Assembly: GCF_003024195.1 (NCBI RefSeq)
Contig: NZ_KZ679046.1
Coordinates: forward strand, 186,001-250,000
From: Streptomyces dioscori
GTDB taxonomy: Bacteria; Actinomycetota; Actinomycetes; Streptomycetales; Streptomycetaceae
Direction of reading: 5' to 3'
Length of the DNA stretch: 64,000 nt
Part shown: positions 15,678-24,645 of the stretch, piece after piece
Layout: each line of letters begins with the position of its first letter
Position numbering within the stretch: position 1 is the first letter of the stretch
Translations under genes and position numbers: made by a program
The notes under the pieces: generated by a model
Databases searched by the model: none
Seen by the model: the letters and a program-made list of their open reading frames with translations, nothing else
Told to the model about the DNA's origin: nothing

Positions 15678-16352
15678 ATGTCGCGTGCTGCGTTGCTCGT
15701 CCTGGCCGACGGCCGGTTTCCCGCCGGAGGGCATGCCCACTCCGGCGGGGCCGAGGCGGCGGTCAAGGCGGGCCGGATCACCGGGGCCGCGGACCTGGAG
15801 GAGTTCTGCCGGGGGCGATTGCACACGGCCGGGCTGGTGTCCGCCTCGCTCGCCGCGGCTGCGGCGCTCGGGGTCGACCCGGTGGAACTCGACGGGGCCG
15901 CGGACGCTCGTACGCCGTCGCCCGCGTTGAGGATCGCCGCGCGCAAGCTCGGGCGGCAGCTGATGCGGGCCGGGCGGGCGACCTGGCCGTCCGCCGAACT
16001 CGACGCGCTGGCCGGGCGGTTCCCCAAGGGCGCCCATCAGCCGGTGGTGCTCGGGGTGGTCGCGCGGGCCGCCGGGCTCGGGGCGGACGACGCGGCGTAC
16101 TGCTCCTTGTACGAGTGTGTCAGTGGGCCGGCGAGTGCGGTGGTGCGGTTGTTGAGTCTTGATCCGTTCGATGCGACGGGGGTGTTGGCGGGGTTGGCTC
16201 CTGAGCTCGATGTGGTGGCCCAGCGGGCCGTCGAGGGGGCGCGGTGTGCGGTTGAGGGTGGGGTGGGGGTGTTGCCGGCGGGGGGTGCTCCGCTGTTGGA
16301 GATCGGGGCGGAGGCGCATGCTGCTTGGGCTGTGCGGTTGTTCGCGTCCTAG
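15678..16352 (+). CDS. ureF: Urease accessory protein UreF
   Basis: The 224-residue maturation factor assembles with UreG and UreD/UreH on the apo-urease and gates GTP-dependent nickel delivery. The family opening ALLVLADGRFPAGGHAHSGG is intact, and FPKGAHQPVVLGVVARAAGL and YCSLYECVSGPASAVVRLL match UreF. ATG 15678 follows 111 bp after ureC, across the 13-bp repeat. The last third shows reduced third-position GC compared with ureC. Confidence 0.94.
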   Translation: MSRAALLVLADGRFPAGGHAHSGGAEAAVKAGRITGAADLEEFCRGRLHTAGLVSASLAAAAALGVDPVELDGAADARTPSPALRIAARKLGRQLMRAGRATWPSAELDALAGRFPKGAHQPVVLGVVARAAGLGADDAAYCSLYECVSGPASAVVRLLSLDPFDATGVLAGLAPELDVVAQRAVEGARCAVEGGVGVLPAGGAPLLEIGAEAHAAWAVRLFAS

Positions 16353-16588
16353 GGGGTTTCGCCCCCGCCGCCCCTACCCTTCCCGTCACTGCATGGGGGC
16401 TGCGCCCCCTCGCCCCCCCCGTATCGCGCTTCGCGCTCGTCCTCAAACGCCGGACGGGCTGGAAGGGGCGCGGACGGGCTGGAAGGGTCGCGGACGGGCG
16501 AAGGGTCGCGGCGTGCTGAAAGGGGCGGGAGGGGCTGAAAGATCAGTGAGTGGGTTGGTGGGCAATAAATGGAGTTGGAGTCGTAGTC
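16353..16588. repeat. Repeat-rich gap between ureF and ureG
   Basis: Contains CGCGCTTCGCGCTCGTCCTC followed by AAACGCCGGACGGGCTG, another common streptomycete intergenic motif, then three imperfect copies of GGACGGGCTGGAAGGG(T/G)CGC at about 16453-16515. No ORF is credible. The operon may still be transcribed through it. Confidence 0.65.
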
Positions 16589-17278
16589 ATGCATCTTGAT
16601 CAAGGTCATACCCATGACGGGCCCGTCGCCGTCAGTGCCGATGCTCATCGGGCCGATGGGCGGCGGCGGGCTCTGCGGATCGGGCTCGGGGGGCCCGTGG
16701 GGTCCGGGAAGACCGCTACCGTGGCCGCGTTGTGCCGGGCCCTGCGCGACGAGTGGTCCTTGGCCGTGGTCACGAACGACATCTATACGCGGGAGGATGC
16801 CGAGTTCCTGTTGCGGGAAGCCGTGCTGCCGCCCGAGCGGATCACCGCCGTCGAGACCGGGGCCTGCCCGCACACGGCGATCCGGGACGACATCTCCGCG
16901 AACCTCGAAGCCGTCGAGGACCTGGAGGACGAGGTCGGGCCGCTGGAGCTGATCCTCGTGGAGTCGGGGGGCGACAATCTGACGGCGACCTTCTCCAAGG
17001 GGCTCGTCGACGCGCAGATCTTCGTGATCGATGTCGCGGGCGGGGACGACATCCCGCGCAAGGGCGGGCCCGGGGTCACCACGGCCGACCTGCTCGTGGT
17101 GAACAAGACCGATCTCGCCCCGTACGTCGGATCGGATCTCGGACGGATGGCCGCCGACGCCAAGGCTCAGCGGGGCGAACTGCCCGTCGTCTTCCAGTCG
17201 TTGCGCGCCGAGGGCGGGGACGGGGTCGAGGCCGTCGCCGACTGGGTGCGGGCGCGGCTCGCCGCGTGGGCGGCGTGA
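16589..17278 (+). CDS. ureG: Urease accessory GTPase UreG
   Basis: The 229-residue SIMIBI GTPase powers nickel insertion. The P-loop is GGPVGSGKTA (residues about 47-56), followed by VVTNDIYTREDAEFL, the metal-binding CPH in ETGACPHTAIRDD, ESGGDNLTATFS and the guanine-specificity motif VNKTDLAP. The His-bearing N-terminus (MHLDQGHTHDG) is the UreG metal-binding lead. ATG 16589 has GGAG 9 bases upstream. There is no ureE, so this N-terminus may contribute to nickel handling (inference). Confidence 0.96.
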   Translation: MHLDQGHTHDGPVAVSADAHRADGRRRALRIGLGGPVGSGKTATVAALCRALRDEWSLAVVTNDIYTREDAEFLLREAVLPPERITAVETGACPHTAIRDDISANLEAVEDLEDEVGPLELILVESGGDNLTATFSKGLVDAQIFVIDVAGGDDIPRKGGPGVTTADLLVVNKTDLAPYVGSDLGRMAADAKAQRGELPVVFQSLRAEGGDGVEAVADWVRARLAAWAA

Positions 17279-18051
17279 CCTCCGGGGCGTCCGGGGTGCG
17301 GGCCGCCGCGCGGATCGGTGCCCGGCCGGACGGGCGGGGCGGGACCGCGCTGCCCACCCTGGAGAGCGGGGGCCCGCTCGCCCTGCGGCGGACGCGGGCG
17401 AGCGGTTCCGAGGCCCGCGTCATGCTGGTCGGCGCGATGAGCGGGCCGCTGGGCGGTGACCACTTCACCGTGACGGCCGAGGTCGCCGAAGGGGCACGCC
17501 TGCACGTCGGGTCGGCCGCCGCCACCATCGCACTGCCGGGGCAGGCGAAGGGGGAAGCGCGGTACGACGTACGCCTGAAGGTGGACGACGGGGGTGAACT
17601 GCGCTGGCTGCCCGAGCAGTTGATCTCCGCCAACGGGAGTGATCTGCGCGTCGCCACCCGGGTCGAGCTTGCGGCCGGGGCTCGGCTCACTCTGCGCGAG
17701 GAGCAGGTGCTCGGGCGGGCCGGTGAGGAGCCCGGACGGCTCAGCAGTCGGCTCACCGTCCTGCTCGACGGACGGCCGCTGTTCGACCAGGAGCTCTCCT
17801 GCGGACCCGGCGCGCCCGGCGGATGGGACGGGCCCGCCGTGCTCGGGGGGCATCGCGCACTCGGCCAGCTGCTCGTCGTACGGCCGGAGTATGTGACGCG
17901 GCCGGTCGAGCCGCGGTCGCTGGGGGAGTACGCCGCGCTCACCCCGCTCGCCGGGCCGGGCGCCCTGGTGACCGCCGTCGCCGCCGACGCGCTCCAGCTG
18001 CGCCGCACCCTCGACGAGGCCCTGCGTGAACTGGACCGCGGCACGGGCTGA
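17275..18051 (+). CDS. ureD: Urease accessory protein UreD (UreH)
   Basis: The 258-residue scaffold for the UreFG maturation complex starts at GTG 17275, overlapping the ureG stop (GTGA). Diagnostic segments are LPTLESGGPLALRRTRA, GPLGGDHFTVTAEVAEGARL, RLKVDDGGELRWLPEQLISA and RVELAAGARLTLREEQVLGR. The long open frame upstream is the ureG shadow. Last gene of the urease operon. Confidence 0.93.
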   Translation: MTSGASGVRAAARIGARPDGRGGTALPTLESGGPLALRRTRASGSEARVMLVGAMSGPLGGDHFTVTAEVAEGARLHVGSAAATIALPGQAKGEARYDVRLKVDDGGELRWLPEQLISANGSDLRVATRVELAAGARLTLREEQVLGRAGEEPGRLSSRLTVLLDGRPLFDQELSCGPGAPGGWDGPAVLGGHRALGQLLVVRPEYVTRPVEPRSLGEYAALTPLAGPGALVTAVAADALQLRRTLDEALRELDRGTG

Positions 18052-18160
18052 AGCACCGGCGAAACGAACGTCACCGCTCAACGGACAGAGTTGTTCCGGT
18101 TATCGGATTGGCAAAAAAGACACATTGCCCCTGTTCTCAGGTACCTCACAGCCGAAAGGA

Positions 18161-18193
18161 TCCCCCGTACTGACCACGACGACAGTAGGGGGA
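18161..18193 (+). promoter_or_regulatory. Hairpin that could mask a ribosome-binding site
   Basis: TCCCCCGTACTG (18161-18172) can pair with CAGTAGGGGGA (18183-18193), with one bulged G and a 10-base loop. The second arm contains the GGGGGA Shine-Dalgarno sequence of the secreted peptidase that starts at 18202, so folding would block initiation. Confidence 0.5.
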
Positions 18194-18201
18194 GAACTCT
18201 C

Positions 18202-19797
18202 TTGAGAGGTATGAGAAAGGTGACGGCGTTCGGCTCGGCCGGAGCGCTCGTCACCGCGACACTCATAGCCGGCGCCGTCGCGGCTCCGACGGCCAACGCG
18301 GAATCCCGCCACGGTCAGAACAGCCACGTCAGCCAGACGCGCGGCGCCGAGATCGCCGCCGCCCGCGCCGCGAAGGCCGGCATCGACTGGCAGGACTGTC
18401 CGGCGGACTGGGGCATCGCGAAGCCCATCCAGTGCGGCTGGGTCACCGTGCCGCTCGACTACGCGAAGCCCAACGGCAAGAAGATCAAGCTCGCCCTCGA
18501 CCGCATCGGCAACACGGGCACCAAGGCGGAGCGCCAGGGCGCCCTCGTCTACAACCCGGGCGGCCCCGGCGGCTCCGGACTGCGCTTCCCGACCCGCGTC
18601 ACCAACAAGAACCCGCTGTGGGTGAACACCTCGAAGGCGTACGACTTCGTGGGCTTCGACCCGCGCGGAGTCGGCCACTCGGCGCCCATCTCCTGCATCG
18701 ACCCGCAGGAGTTCGTGAAAGCGCCCAAGGCGGACCCGGTGCCCGACTCCGAGGCCGACAAGCGCGCCCAGCGCAAGCTCGCCGCCGAGTACGCGGACGG
18801 CTGCGCCGAGCGCAGCGGCGAGATGCTGCCGCAGATGACGACCCCGAACACCGTCCGCGACCTGGACGTCATCCGGGCCGCGCTCGGCGAGAAGAAGCTC
18901 AACTTCCTGGGCGTCTCGTACGGCACGTACATCGCCGCCGTCTACGGCACGCTCTACCCGAACCACGTGCGCCGCATGATCGCGGACAGCGTCGTCAACC
19001 CGTCGCGCGAGAAGATCTGGTACGAGGCCAACCTCGACCAGGACGTCGCCTTCGAGATGCGCTGGAAGGACTGGCAGGACTGGGTCGCCAAGAACGACGC
19101 GGCCTTCCACCTCGGCGACACGCGCGCCGAGGTCCAGGACCAGTGGCTGAAGCTGCGCGCCACCGCCAAGAAGAACCCCATCGGCGGGGTCGTCGGCCCG
19201 GCCGAGCTCATCGGCTTCTTCCAGAGCGCGCCCTACTACGACTCGTCGTGGGTGCCGGTCGCGACCGTCTTCAGCAAGTACGTCGCCGGTGACACCCAGG
19301 CGCTCGTCGACGCCGCCGCGCCGGACCTGACCGACACCGCCGGCAACATCGCGTCGGAGAACGGCAACGCCGTCTACACGGCCGTCGAGTGCACCGACGC
19401 CAAGTGGCCCACCAGCTGGAAGAAGTGGGACCGCGACAACAGCAAGCTGCACAAGAACTACCCGTTCATGACGTGGGCCAACGCCTGGCTGAACCTGCCG
19501 TGCGCGACCTGGCCCGCCAAGCAGCAGACCCCGGTGAACGTGAAGACCGGCAAGGGCCTGCCGCCCGTCCTGATCGTGCAGTCCACGCGTGACGCCGCCA
19601 CTCCGTACGAGGGCGCCGTCGAGCTGCACAAGCGCTTCAAGGGTTCCCGTCTGATCACCGAGAAGGACGCGGGCTCGCACGGCGTGACGGGGCTGGCCAA
19701 CCCGTGCATCAACGAGAAGGTGGACACCTACCTGCTCACCGGCAAGGTCGGCGCGGCCGACGTGACGTGCACCCCGCACGCCACACCCAAGCCGTAG
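18202..19797 (+). CDS. Secreted alpha/beta-hydrolase, tripeptidyl aminopeptidase-like (S33)
   Basis: Exported peptidase that probably removes N-terminal peptides outside the cell. The 531-residue protein has an export signal (TAFGSAGALVTATLIAGAVA, cleavage near APTANAES), the oxyanion region YNPGGPGGSG, nucleophile Ser239 in GVSYGTY, an acidic residue in QSTRDAATPYEGA and His in DAGSHGV, followed by the Cys-containing TAP C-terminal domain. The start TTG 18202 is preferred, since GGGGGAG lies 8 bases upstream; ATG 18211 is the alternative. The family includes Streptomyces Tap/SlpD/SlpE. Confidence 0.9.
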   Translation: MRGMRKVTAFGSAGALVTATLIAGAVAAPTANAESRHGQNSHVSQTRGAEIAAARAAKAGIDWQDCPADWGIAKPIQCGWVTVPLDYAKPNGKKIKLALDRIGNTGTKAERQGALVYNPGGPGGSGLRFPTRVTNKNPLWVNTSKAYDFVGFDPRGVGHSAPISCIDPQEFVKAPKADPVPDSEADKRAQRKLAAEYADGCAERSGEMLPQMTTPNTVRDLDVIRAALGEKKLNFLGVSYGTYIAAVYGTLYPNHVRRMIADSVVNPSREKIWYEANLDQDVAFEMRWKDWQDWVAKNDAAFHLGDTRAEVQDQWLKLRATAKKNPIGGVVGPAELIGFFQSAPYYDSSWVPVATVFSKYVAGDTQALVDAAAPDLTDTAGNIASENGNAVYTAVECTDAKWPTSWKKWDRDNSKLHKNYPFMTWANAWLNLPCATWPAKQQTPVNVKTGKGLPPVLIVQSTRDAATPYEGAVELHKRFKGSRLITEKDAGSHGVTGLANPCINEKVDTYLLTGKVGAADVTCTPHATPKP

Positions 19798-19822
19798 CGG
19801 CCGGTAACGACACAGATGGAGG

Positions 19823-19851
19823 GGGGCGGCCGTGTTCACCGGCCGCGCCCC
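19823..19851. terminator. Shared terminator between convergent genes
   Basis: GGGGCGGCCG pairs with CGGCCGCGCCCC around a 7-base loop, 26 bases after the peptidase stop and 32 bases before the convergent epimerase-like stop. Two direct copies of TCCACGTCCTGGGCC follow (19853-19882). Confidence 0.75.
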
Positions 19852-19882
19852 TTCCACGTCCTGGGCCTCCACGTCCTGGGCC

Positions 19883-20935
19883 TCAGGCGGACCGTCCCGC
19901 CAGCCAGGCGTCCTCGGCCGCGTAGTCGAAGAGGTCGCCGTACGTCGCGTACATCTTCGGGTACGCCTCCCGCCAGTCCCCGCCGTTCCTCCGGTGTCCG
20001 GCCAGCCGGCGCTCGATCCAGGCGACCGTCTCCGGCAGCCGGTCGGCATACCGCGTCACGGGCCGGTACCCCAGCTCCCGCTCCGCCGCCGTCATGTCAC
20101 AGATCACCGGATGCGGCACCGACCACGGGGTGTCGCCCACGCCCGGGACGGGAGGCGGCCCGTCGACCAGGACGGTCTCGGGCGCGGCCCCCATCACGGC
20201 GTCGATCGCCCCGGCGATCTCCGCCACCGTGGGCGCGTCGGGGTCCACGGCGTTCAGGACGCGGGTGCCCGGACGCGCGGCGGCCAGCCGGACCAGCTCC
20301 GCGACGGTGCGGACGCTGACGGGATGGAAGCGGCTCGCGCCCCCGAAGGCGAGGACCCGCCGGTCACGGCCGTCCAGATTGCGTTTGACGAAGTACAGCT
20401 CACGCGGCGTACGGCAGTGCGGCCCGTGCACGGCGCCCGCCCGCAGCAGCGTGGCGGGCAACCGGTCCGCGACGGCGAGGAGCGCGCGCTCAAGCCCCGC
20501 CTTGCGGGTGCTGTACGAGGACTCGCCGAGCGTGACCGTGCGCTGGTCCTCCGGCAGGGGCACCGGGTAGCGGGGGAAGCCGTCCGGTTCGGCCTGCGAG
20601 TCGAAGCCACGGCCCTTGTCGTCCTCGTACACCGACACGCTGGAGATGACCACGGCCGATCCGACGCGAGGGGCCAGCGCGGTCAACTGCCGTGCGTGCT
20701 CCGGCCCGTAGGCCACCATGTCCACCAGTACGTCGCAGCCGTCGCCGACCGCGGCGGCCAGGGCCGAGTCGTCGGAGCGGTCGACTCGGGCGGTGTGTAC
20801 CTCGTCCGGCCAGTCCTCGTCGCGTCCGCCGCCCCGAGAGAGAGCCGTCACCTCCCAGCCGTCCCCGGCCAGCGCGCCCACGGCGGCCCGCCCGATCTGT
20901 CCCGTCGCCCCGATCACCACAGCTCGTCGTGTCAT
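19883..20935 (-). CDS. NAD-dependent epimerase/dehydratase family protein
   Basis: The 350-residue extended short-chain dehydrogenase has the Rossmann start RAVVIGATGQIGRAAVGALA (GxxGxxG at residues 8-14). The usual catalytic YxxxK is not clearly preserved; the nearest candidate is YSTRKAGLERAL, so reductase chemistry is uncertain and it may be an atypical SDR. Two later segments suit nucleotide-sugar epimerase-like folds. ATG 20935 (MTRRAVVIG) is chosen over an upstream start. Neighbours give no pathway. Confidence 0.85.
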   Translation of the reverse strand: MTRRAVVIGATGQIGRAAVGALAGDGWEVTALSRGGGRDEDWPDEVHTARVDRSDDSALAAAVGDGCDVLVDMVAYGPEHARQLTALAPRVGSAVVISSVSVYEDDKGRGFDSQAEPDGFPRYPVPLPEDQRTVTLGESSYSTRKAGLERALLAVADRLPATLLRAGAVHGPHCRTPRELYFVKRNLDGRDRRVLAFGGASRFHPVSVRTVAELVRLAAARPGTRVLNAVDPDAPTVAEIAGAIDAVMGAAPETVLVDGPPPVPGVGDTPWSVPHPVICDMTAAERELGYRPVTRYADRLPETVAWIERRLAGHRRNGGDWREAYPKMYATYGDLFDYAAEDAWLAGRSA

Positions 20936-21029
20936 GGGGCGACCGTAGGGCGCACGCCGCGCTGGTACCCAGTCGATTAGCTGGCGGCAGAGCGCCGGGC
21001 CGGCCATCGGCGGAGCAGGTGCGGGTGCG

Positions 21030-21118
21030 TCGTGGCTGGCGGCGCAGTTCCCCGCGCCCCTGGAGGCTCGCTGCGTCCTCGCCCCCTCAGGGGCACCGGC
21101 ACCCGCACCCGCTACCCG
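21030..21118. repeat. Single dispersed-repeat copy
   Basis: GCGCAGTTCCCCGCGCCCCT (from about 21041), preceded by GGTGCGTCGTGGCTGG, lies between two minus-strand genes. Its partner AGGGGCACCGGCACCCGCAC is degenerate. Confidence 0.7.
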
Positions 21119-21841
21119 TCAACGCTGCGGCAGGCGCGGGAACTTGCGGGACTTCGCCTTCTCGGCGGCCTCCTCCGCCTTCACGTCGGCCGCGTACCGG
21201 TCCACGTACTCCTGCTCGGAGAGGGTGAGGATCGCGTACATGATCTCGTCGGTGATGGCGCGCAGGATCGCCTTCTCGTTCTCCATGCCCGCGTAACGGG
21301 AGAAGTCGAGGGGTTCCCCGAAGCGGATCGCCACCGGGTGGACCTTGGGGATCTTCCGGCCGGGGGGCTGGGCCTCGAAAGTGCCGATCATCGCGCACGG
21401 GATGACGGGGACCTCGGCCCTGAGCGCCATCACCGCGACGCCCACCTTGCCCTTGTAGAGGCGGCCGTCGTGCGAGCGGGTCCCCTCCGGGTAGATGCCG
21501 AGCAGTTCGTCCTTGCTCAGGACGCCGAGCCCCTCACGGATCGCCGCCTTGCCCGCCTCCTTGCCGGAGCGGTCCACCGGGATCTGCCCGGCGCTGCGGA
21601 AGAAGAACGCCGTCAGCCGTCCCTTGATGCCGGGGCCCGTGAAGTACTCGGCCTTGGCGAGGAACGTGATGCGCCGCTTGAGGATCGCGGGCATCAGGAA
21701 ATGGTCCGAGAACGACAGGTGATTGCCCGCGACGATGGCCGCGCCCGTCGCCGGTACGTGCTCCAGACCCTCGATCCGGGGCCGGAAGACCAGCCGCAAC
21801 AGCGGGCCCAGGATCACGTACTTGAGAACGTAGTAGAACAA
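21119..21841 (-). CDS. 1-acyl-sn-glycerol-3-phosphate acyltransferase-like (PlsC family)
   Basis: Membrane-associated acyltransferase of phospholipid synthesis. The 240-residue protein has NHLSFSD (HX4D catalytic motif), the acceptor motif IYPEGTRSHDG, and VPVIPCAMIGTF (motif IV). The TTG at 21841, giving (M)FYYVLKYVILGPLLRL, is preferred because GAGGAGC lies about 7 bases upstream; an in-frame TTG at 21892 would add 17 non-conserved residues. The C-terminal ~35 residues are charged. Confidence 0.92.
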   Translation of the reverse strand: MFYYVLKYVILGPLLRLVFRPRIEGLEHVPATGAAIVAGNHLSFSDHFLMPAILKRRITFLAKAEYFTGPGIKGRLTAFFFRSAGQIPVDRSGKEAGKAAIREGLGVLSKDELLGIYPEGTRSHDGRLYKGKVGVAVMALRAEVPVIPCAMIGTFEAQPPGRKIPKVHPVAIRFGEPLDFSRYAGMENEKAILRAITDEIMYAILTLSEQEYVDRYAADVKAEEAAEKAKSRKFPRLPQR

Positions 21842-22035
21842 CGGGTCGCTCCTCGCTTCGCCGGATCGACCGGACAGGTCCTGGCTGGTCAAACAGGTGT
21901 GCTGCGGGACGCCAGTGTAAGTGCAGGCCTCGGCCCGTGTAACCGTCCCTGATCGGACTCATGCTGGACCGGTGTGCCCCAGCCGCACCACCCGCCGACG
22001 CGGCGGGTGGCTCGTTCCCGACGGATCCCGCGCCC

Positions 22036-23268
22036 TCAGCGCCGGCCCGCCCACCGGCCGCCCCCTGAGGTGTCGCCCCGTGAGGTGCCGCTCCGTGAGG
22101 CGTCAGTCCCTGAGGTGTCAGTCCTTGAGGTGTCGCTCCGTGGGGTGTCGGTCCGTGCGGACTCGTCGTCCCATGAGCCGACCACCGTGGTCAGGTCGTC
22201 CAGCAGCCGCTCGGTGTCCGCGGTCAGAGCACCGAGTGCGGGCGCCGCGGCCCGGCGGCCGTCCGAGAGGGCCGAGGCCAGCCGGTCGTGGGCCGCGACG
22301 GCCGCCTTGAGTGCCTCGCGGGCCCGGCGGTGTGCGTCGGCCGTGCCGTCCCGGCAGTCGAGGACGTCACCGGCCGCCCGCAGCACCGGCGACAGGATCC
22401 CCGGTACGCCGAGTGCGGACTCCGGGAGTGCGGCCGCCTCGGACAGCGACCGCGTGATCGCCCTGATGTGCTCGGTGATCCGGTCCCAGGTGAAGTCCCA
22501 CTCGACGGGCGGCGGCGGTACGGCGGCCGAACGGCGCAGTCTGCGCCCCGGGTTGAAGCGGTGGCTCTCGTCCGACCACCGGCGCGCGGTCCGCAGCTCC
22601 GTCACCACGTCGGCCAGCCGCACCGCGCTGTCGTACCAGGAGCGGGCCCGTTCCTGGTCGTACGACGTCTCGACGCCGTCGGCGACCTCGTGCAGCAAGT
22701 CGGCGCAGTCCCGCGGCAGTCGGGCGCGCAGGTGGTGGACGCGGCCGGAGTGGACCGGCGGCAGGACACTCGCGTTCACGGCGATCCCGATGGCCGCTCC
22801 GAGCAGGGTCTCCAGCAGGCGATGCAGTATGTCGAAGCCGCTGTAGGAGCCGTAGGCGAGGACGAACAGCGCGGCCGTCGGCGCGTAGAGGCCCTGGGTG
22901 CCGAGCCGCGCGTAATTGCCGAGCAGCACGGTCAACGGCAGGGCCAGCGCCATCGCGGCCATCGTGTCATGGGTCAGCGCGAGGGCGCCGGTGGCGAGCA
23001 GGGTGCCGGTCACGACCACCACGACCTGCTGCACGGCGTTCAGCAGCGACCGGTAGACGGTGCTCTGCACCAGGAACAGCGCGGTCCACGGTGCCAGAAG
23101 TGCCATCGGCGCGTTCCACCACCAGCCGGCGAGGGCCCAGGCCAGCAGAGCGGCGCCCGCCGCCTTCAGGGACTGGACCGCCGTGTCGCGCTCGGGCCCG
23201 GACTCGGTGAAGCATCTGCGCACCGAACGCCCTACGGCGGTGGCCTCCCTGGCGAGGGCGTTCCCCAC
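22036..23268 (-). CDS. FUSC-family aromatic-acid-exporter-like membrane protein
   Basis: The ~410-residue protein has about six N-terminal membrane segments (residues 25-165, with ALLAWALAGWWWNAPMALLA and LALPLTVLLGNYARLGTQGL) and a long helical cytoplasmic domain, as in the FUSC/AaeB/YccS group. These export aromatic or other organic acids; the substrate is unknown here. GTG 23268 has AAGGGA 7 bases upstream; GTG 23289 (MNERERH) is an alternative. The C-terminus ends in six pentapeptides, (R/G)(T/S/G)(D/G)(T/A)(S/P), encoded by a 15-bp tandem repeat. Confidence 0.85.
   Translation of the reverse strand: MGNALAREATAVGRSVRRCFTESGPERDTAVQSLKAAGAALLAWALAGWWWNAPMALLAPWTALFLVQSTVYRSLLNAVQQVVVVVTGTLLATGALALTHDTMAAMALALPLTVLLGNYARLGTQGLYAPTAALFVLAYGSYSGFDILHRLLETLLGAAIGIAVNASVLPPVHSGRVHHLRARLPRDCADLLHEVADGVETSYDQERARSWYDSAVRLADVVTELRTARRWSDESHRFNPGRRLRRSAAVPPPPVEWDFTWDRITEHIRAITRSLSEAAALPESALGVPGILSPVLRAAGDVLDCRDGTADAHRRAREALKAAVAAHDRLASALSDGRRAAAPALGALTADTERLLDDLTTVVGSWDDESARTDTPRSDTSRTDTSGTDASRSGTSRGDTSGGGRWAGRR
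22065..22154 (-). repeat. Six 15-bp tandem repeats inside the FUSC gene
   Basis: Six units (plus-strand form STGAGGTGTCRSTCC) keep the reading frame and encode the pentapeptide tail of the FUSC protein. The 15-bp unit means copy-number change alters length without frameshift, so length variation between strains is likely. Confidence 0.85.
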
Positions 23269-23460
23269 GTGACGTTCCCTTTCGTTCACCGCGTCCCGGC
23301 GCCGGCCGTTCGAAAAGCGGAGGCCGCGCCCGGCCCGGGTACCCGCACCGGGGAACAGTCACTCTCCCCGCGCCCGGTGTGTCGGAGTGTCGGAATGCGG
23401 AGAAAGGGGACTCGGGCGGTGGCAGCGGACCACGATCACGATCGCTGGAGGAGCCATACC

Positions 23461-24645
23461 ATGCGCGCACTGACCTGGCAGGGCAAGCGGGACGTCCGGG
23501 TGGAGACCGTCCCGGATCCGCGCATCGAGAAGCCCGACGACATCATCGTCAGGATCACCTCCACCGGCCTCTGTGGTTCCGACCTCCACCTGTACGAACT
23601 CTTCGGGCCCTTCATCGACTCCGGCGACATCCTCGGCCACGAGCCGATGGGCATCGTGGAGGAGGTCGGACCGGACGTCACCGCCTTCGCCCCCGGTGAC
23701 CGGGTGGTCATCCCCTTCAACGTCTCCTGCCGCGACTGCTACATGTGCGACCAGGGGCTCCAGTCGCAGTGCGAGACGACCCAGGTCCGCGAGCGCGGCA
23801 GCGGCGCCTCCCTGTTCGGATACACCAAGCTGTACGGGCAGGTGCCGGGCGGGCAGGCGGAGTTCCTGCGGGTGCCGTTCGGCAACAAGCTGCCCATCAA
23901 GGTGCCGGAGGGGCCGCCGGACGACCGGTTCGTCTATCTGTCGGACGTCCTGCCCACGGCCTGGCAGGCGGTGGAGTACGCGGCGATCCCGCCGGGCGGC
24001 AGTGTCACCGTGCTGGGGCTCGGGCCCATCGGCGACATGACCACGCGGATCGCCCAGCAGCGCGGCGCCGGTCTGGTCATCGGGGTGGACCTGGTCAAGG
24101 AGCGCCTCACCCGTGCCAGTGCCCACGGGGTCACGTGCTTCGACGCCCGCATGGACGGCAAGGACCTGACGGCGGCCGTCCGGGACCTCACCGACGGGCG
24201 CGGGACCGACGCGGTCATCGACGCCGTCGGTATGGAGGCGCACGGTACGCCGTTCGCCAAGGCGGCCCAATGGGTCACCGGGCTGCTGCCCGACGTGGTG
24301 GCGCAGCCGATGATGGAGAAGGCCGGGATCGACCGGCTGGGCGCGCTGTACGCCGGCATCGAGCTGGTGCGGCGGGGCGGCACGCTGTCCATCTCCGGGG
24401 TCTATGGCGGCGCCGTCAGCCCGATGCCGCTGCTGACGATGTTCGACAAGCAGATCCAGGTGCGGATGGGGCAGGCGAACGTGTGGCGCTGGGTGGACGA
24501 GATCCTGCCGTTGCTGACGGACGCGGATCCGCTCGGCGTGGACACGTTCAAGACGCACTCCATGCCGCTGGAGGACGCGCCTAAGGCGTACGCGATGTTC
24601 CAGGCGAAGGAGGACGGAATGGTCAAGACCCTCCTGAAGCCCTGA
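23461..24645 (+). CDS. Zinc-dependent alcohol dehydrogenase, glutathione-independent formaldehyde-dehydrogenase-like
   Basis: The 394-residue medium-chain dehydrogenase has catalytic zinc ligands in STGLCGSDLH and GHEPMGIVEEVG, a structural zinc loop with cysteines in NVSCRDCYMCDQGLQSQC, and the NAD-binding motif VLGLGPIGDM near residue 187. Length and the segment LPDVVAQPMMEKAGIDRL match the FDH-like subgroup (FdhA/threonine-dehydrogenase-like) rather than short ADHs. ATG 23461 has GGAGGAG 7 bases upstream. It appears monocistronic; the physiological substrate is unknown. Confidence 0.92.
   Translation: MRALTWQGKRDVRVETVPDPRIEKPDDIIVRITSTGLCGSDLHLYELFGPFIDSGDILGHEPMGIVEEVGPDVTAFAPGDRVVIPFNVSCRDCYMCDQGLQSQCETTQVRERGSGASLFGYTKLYGQVPGGQAEFLRVPFGNKLPIKVPEGPPDDRFVYLSDVLPTAWQAVEYAAIPPGGSVTVLGLGPIGDMTTRIAQQRGAGLVIGVDLVKERLTRASAHGVTCFDARMDGKDLTAAVRDLTDGRGTDAVIDAVGMEAHGTPFAKAAQWVTGLLPDVVAQPMMEKAGIDRLGALYAGIELVRRGGTLSISGVYGGAVSPMPLLTMFDKQIQVRMGQANVWRWVDEILPLLTDADPLGVDTFKTHSMPLEDAPKAYAMFQAKEDGMVKTLLKP

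Noticed and set aside
17275..20049. Very long antisense ORFs (up to ~650 codons) opposite the urease accessory and peptidase genes
   Set aside because: High-GC codon bias keeps the antisense frame open; Arg/Val/Gly/Asp-rich products and absence of start signals mark them as shadows.
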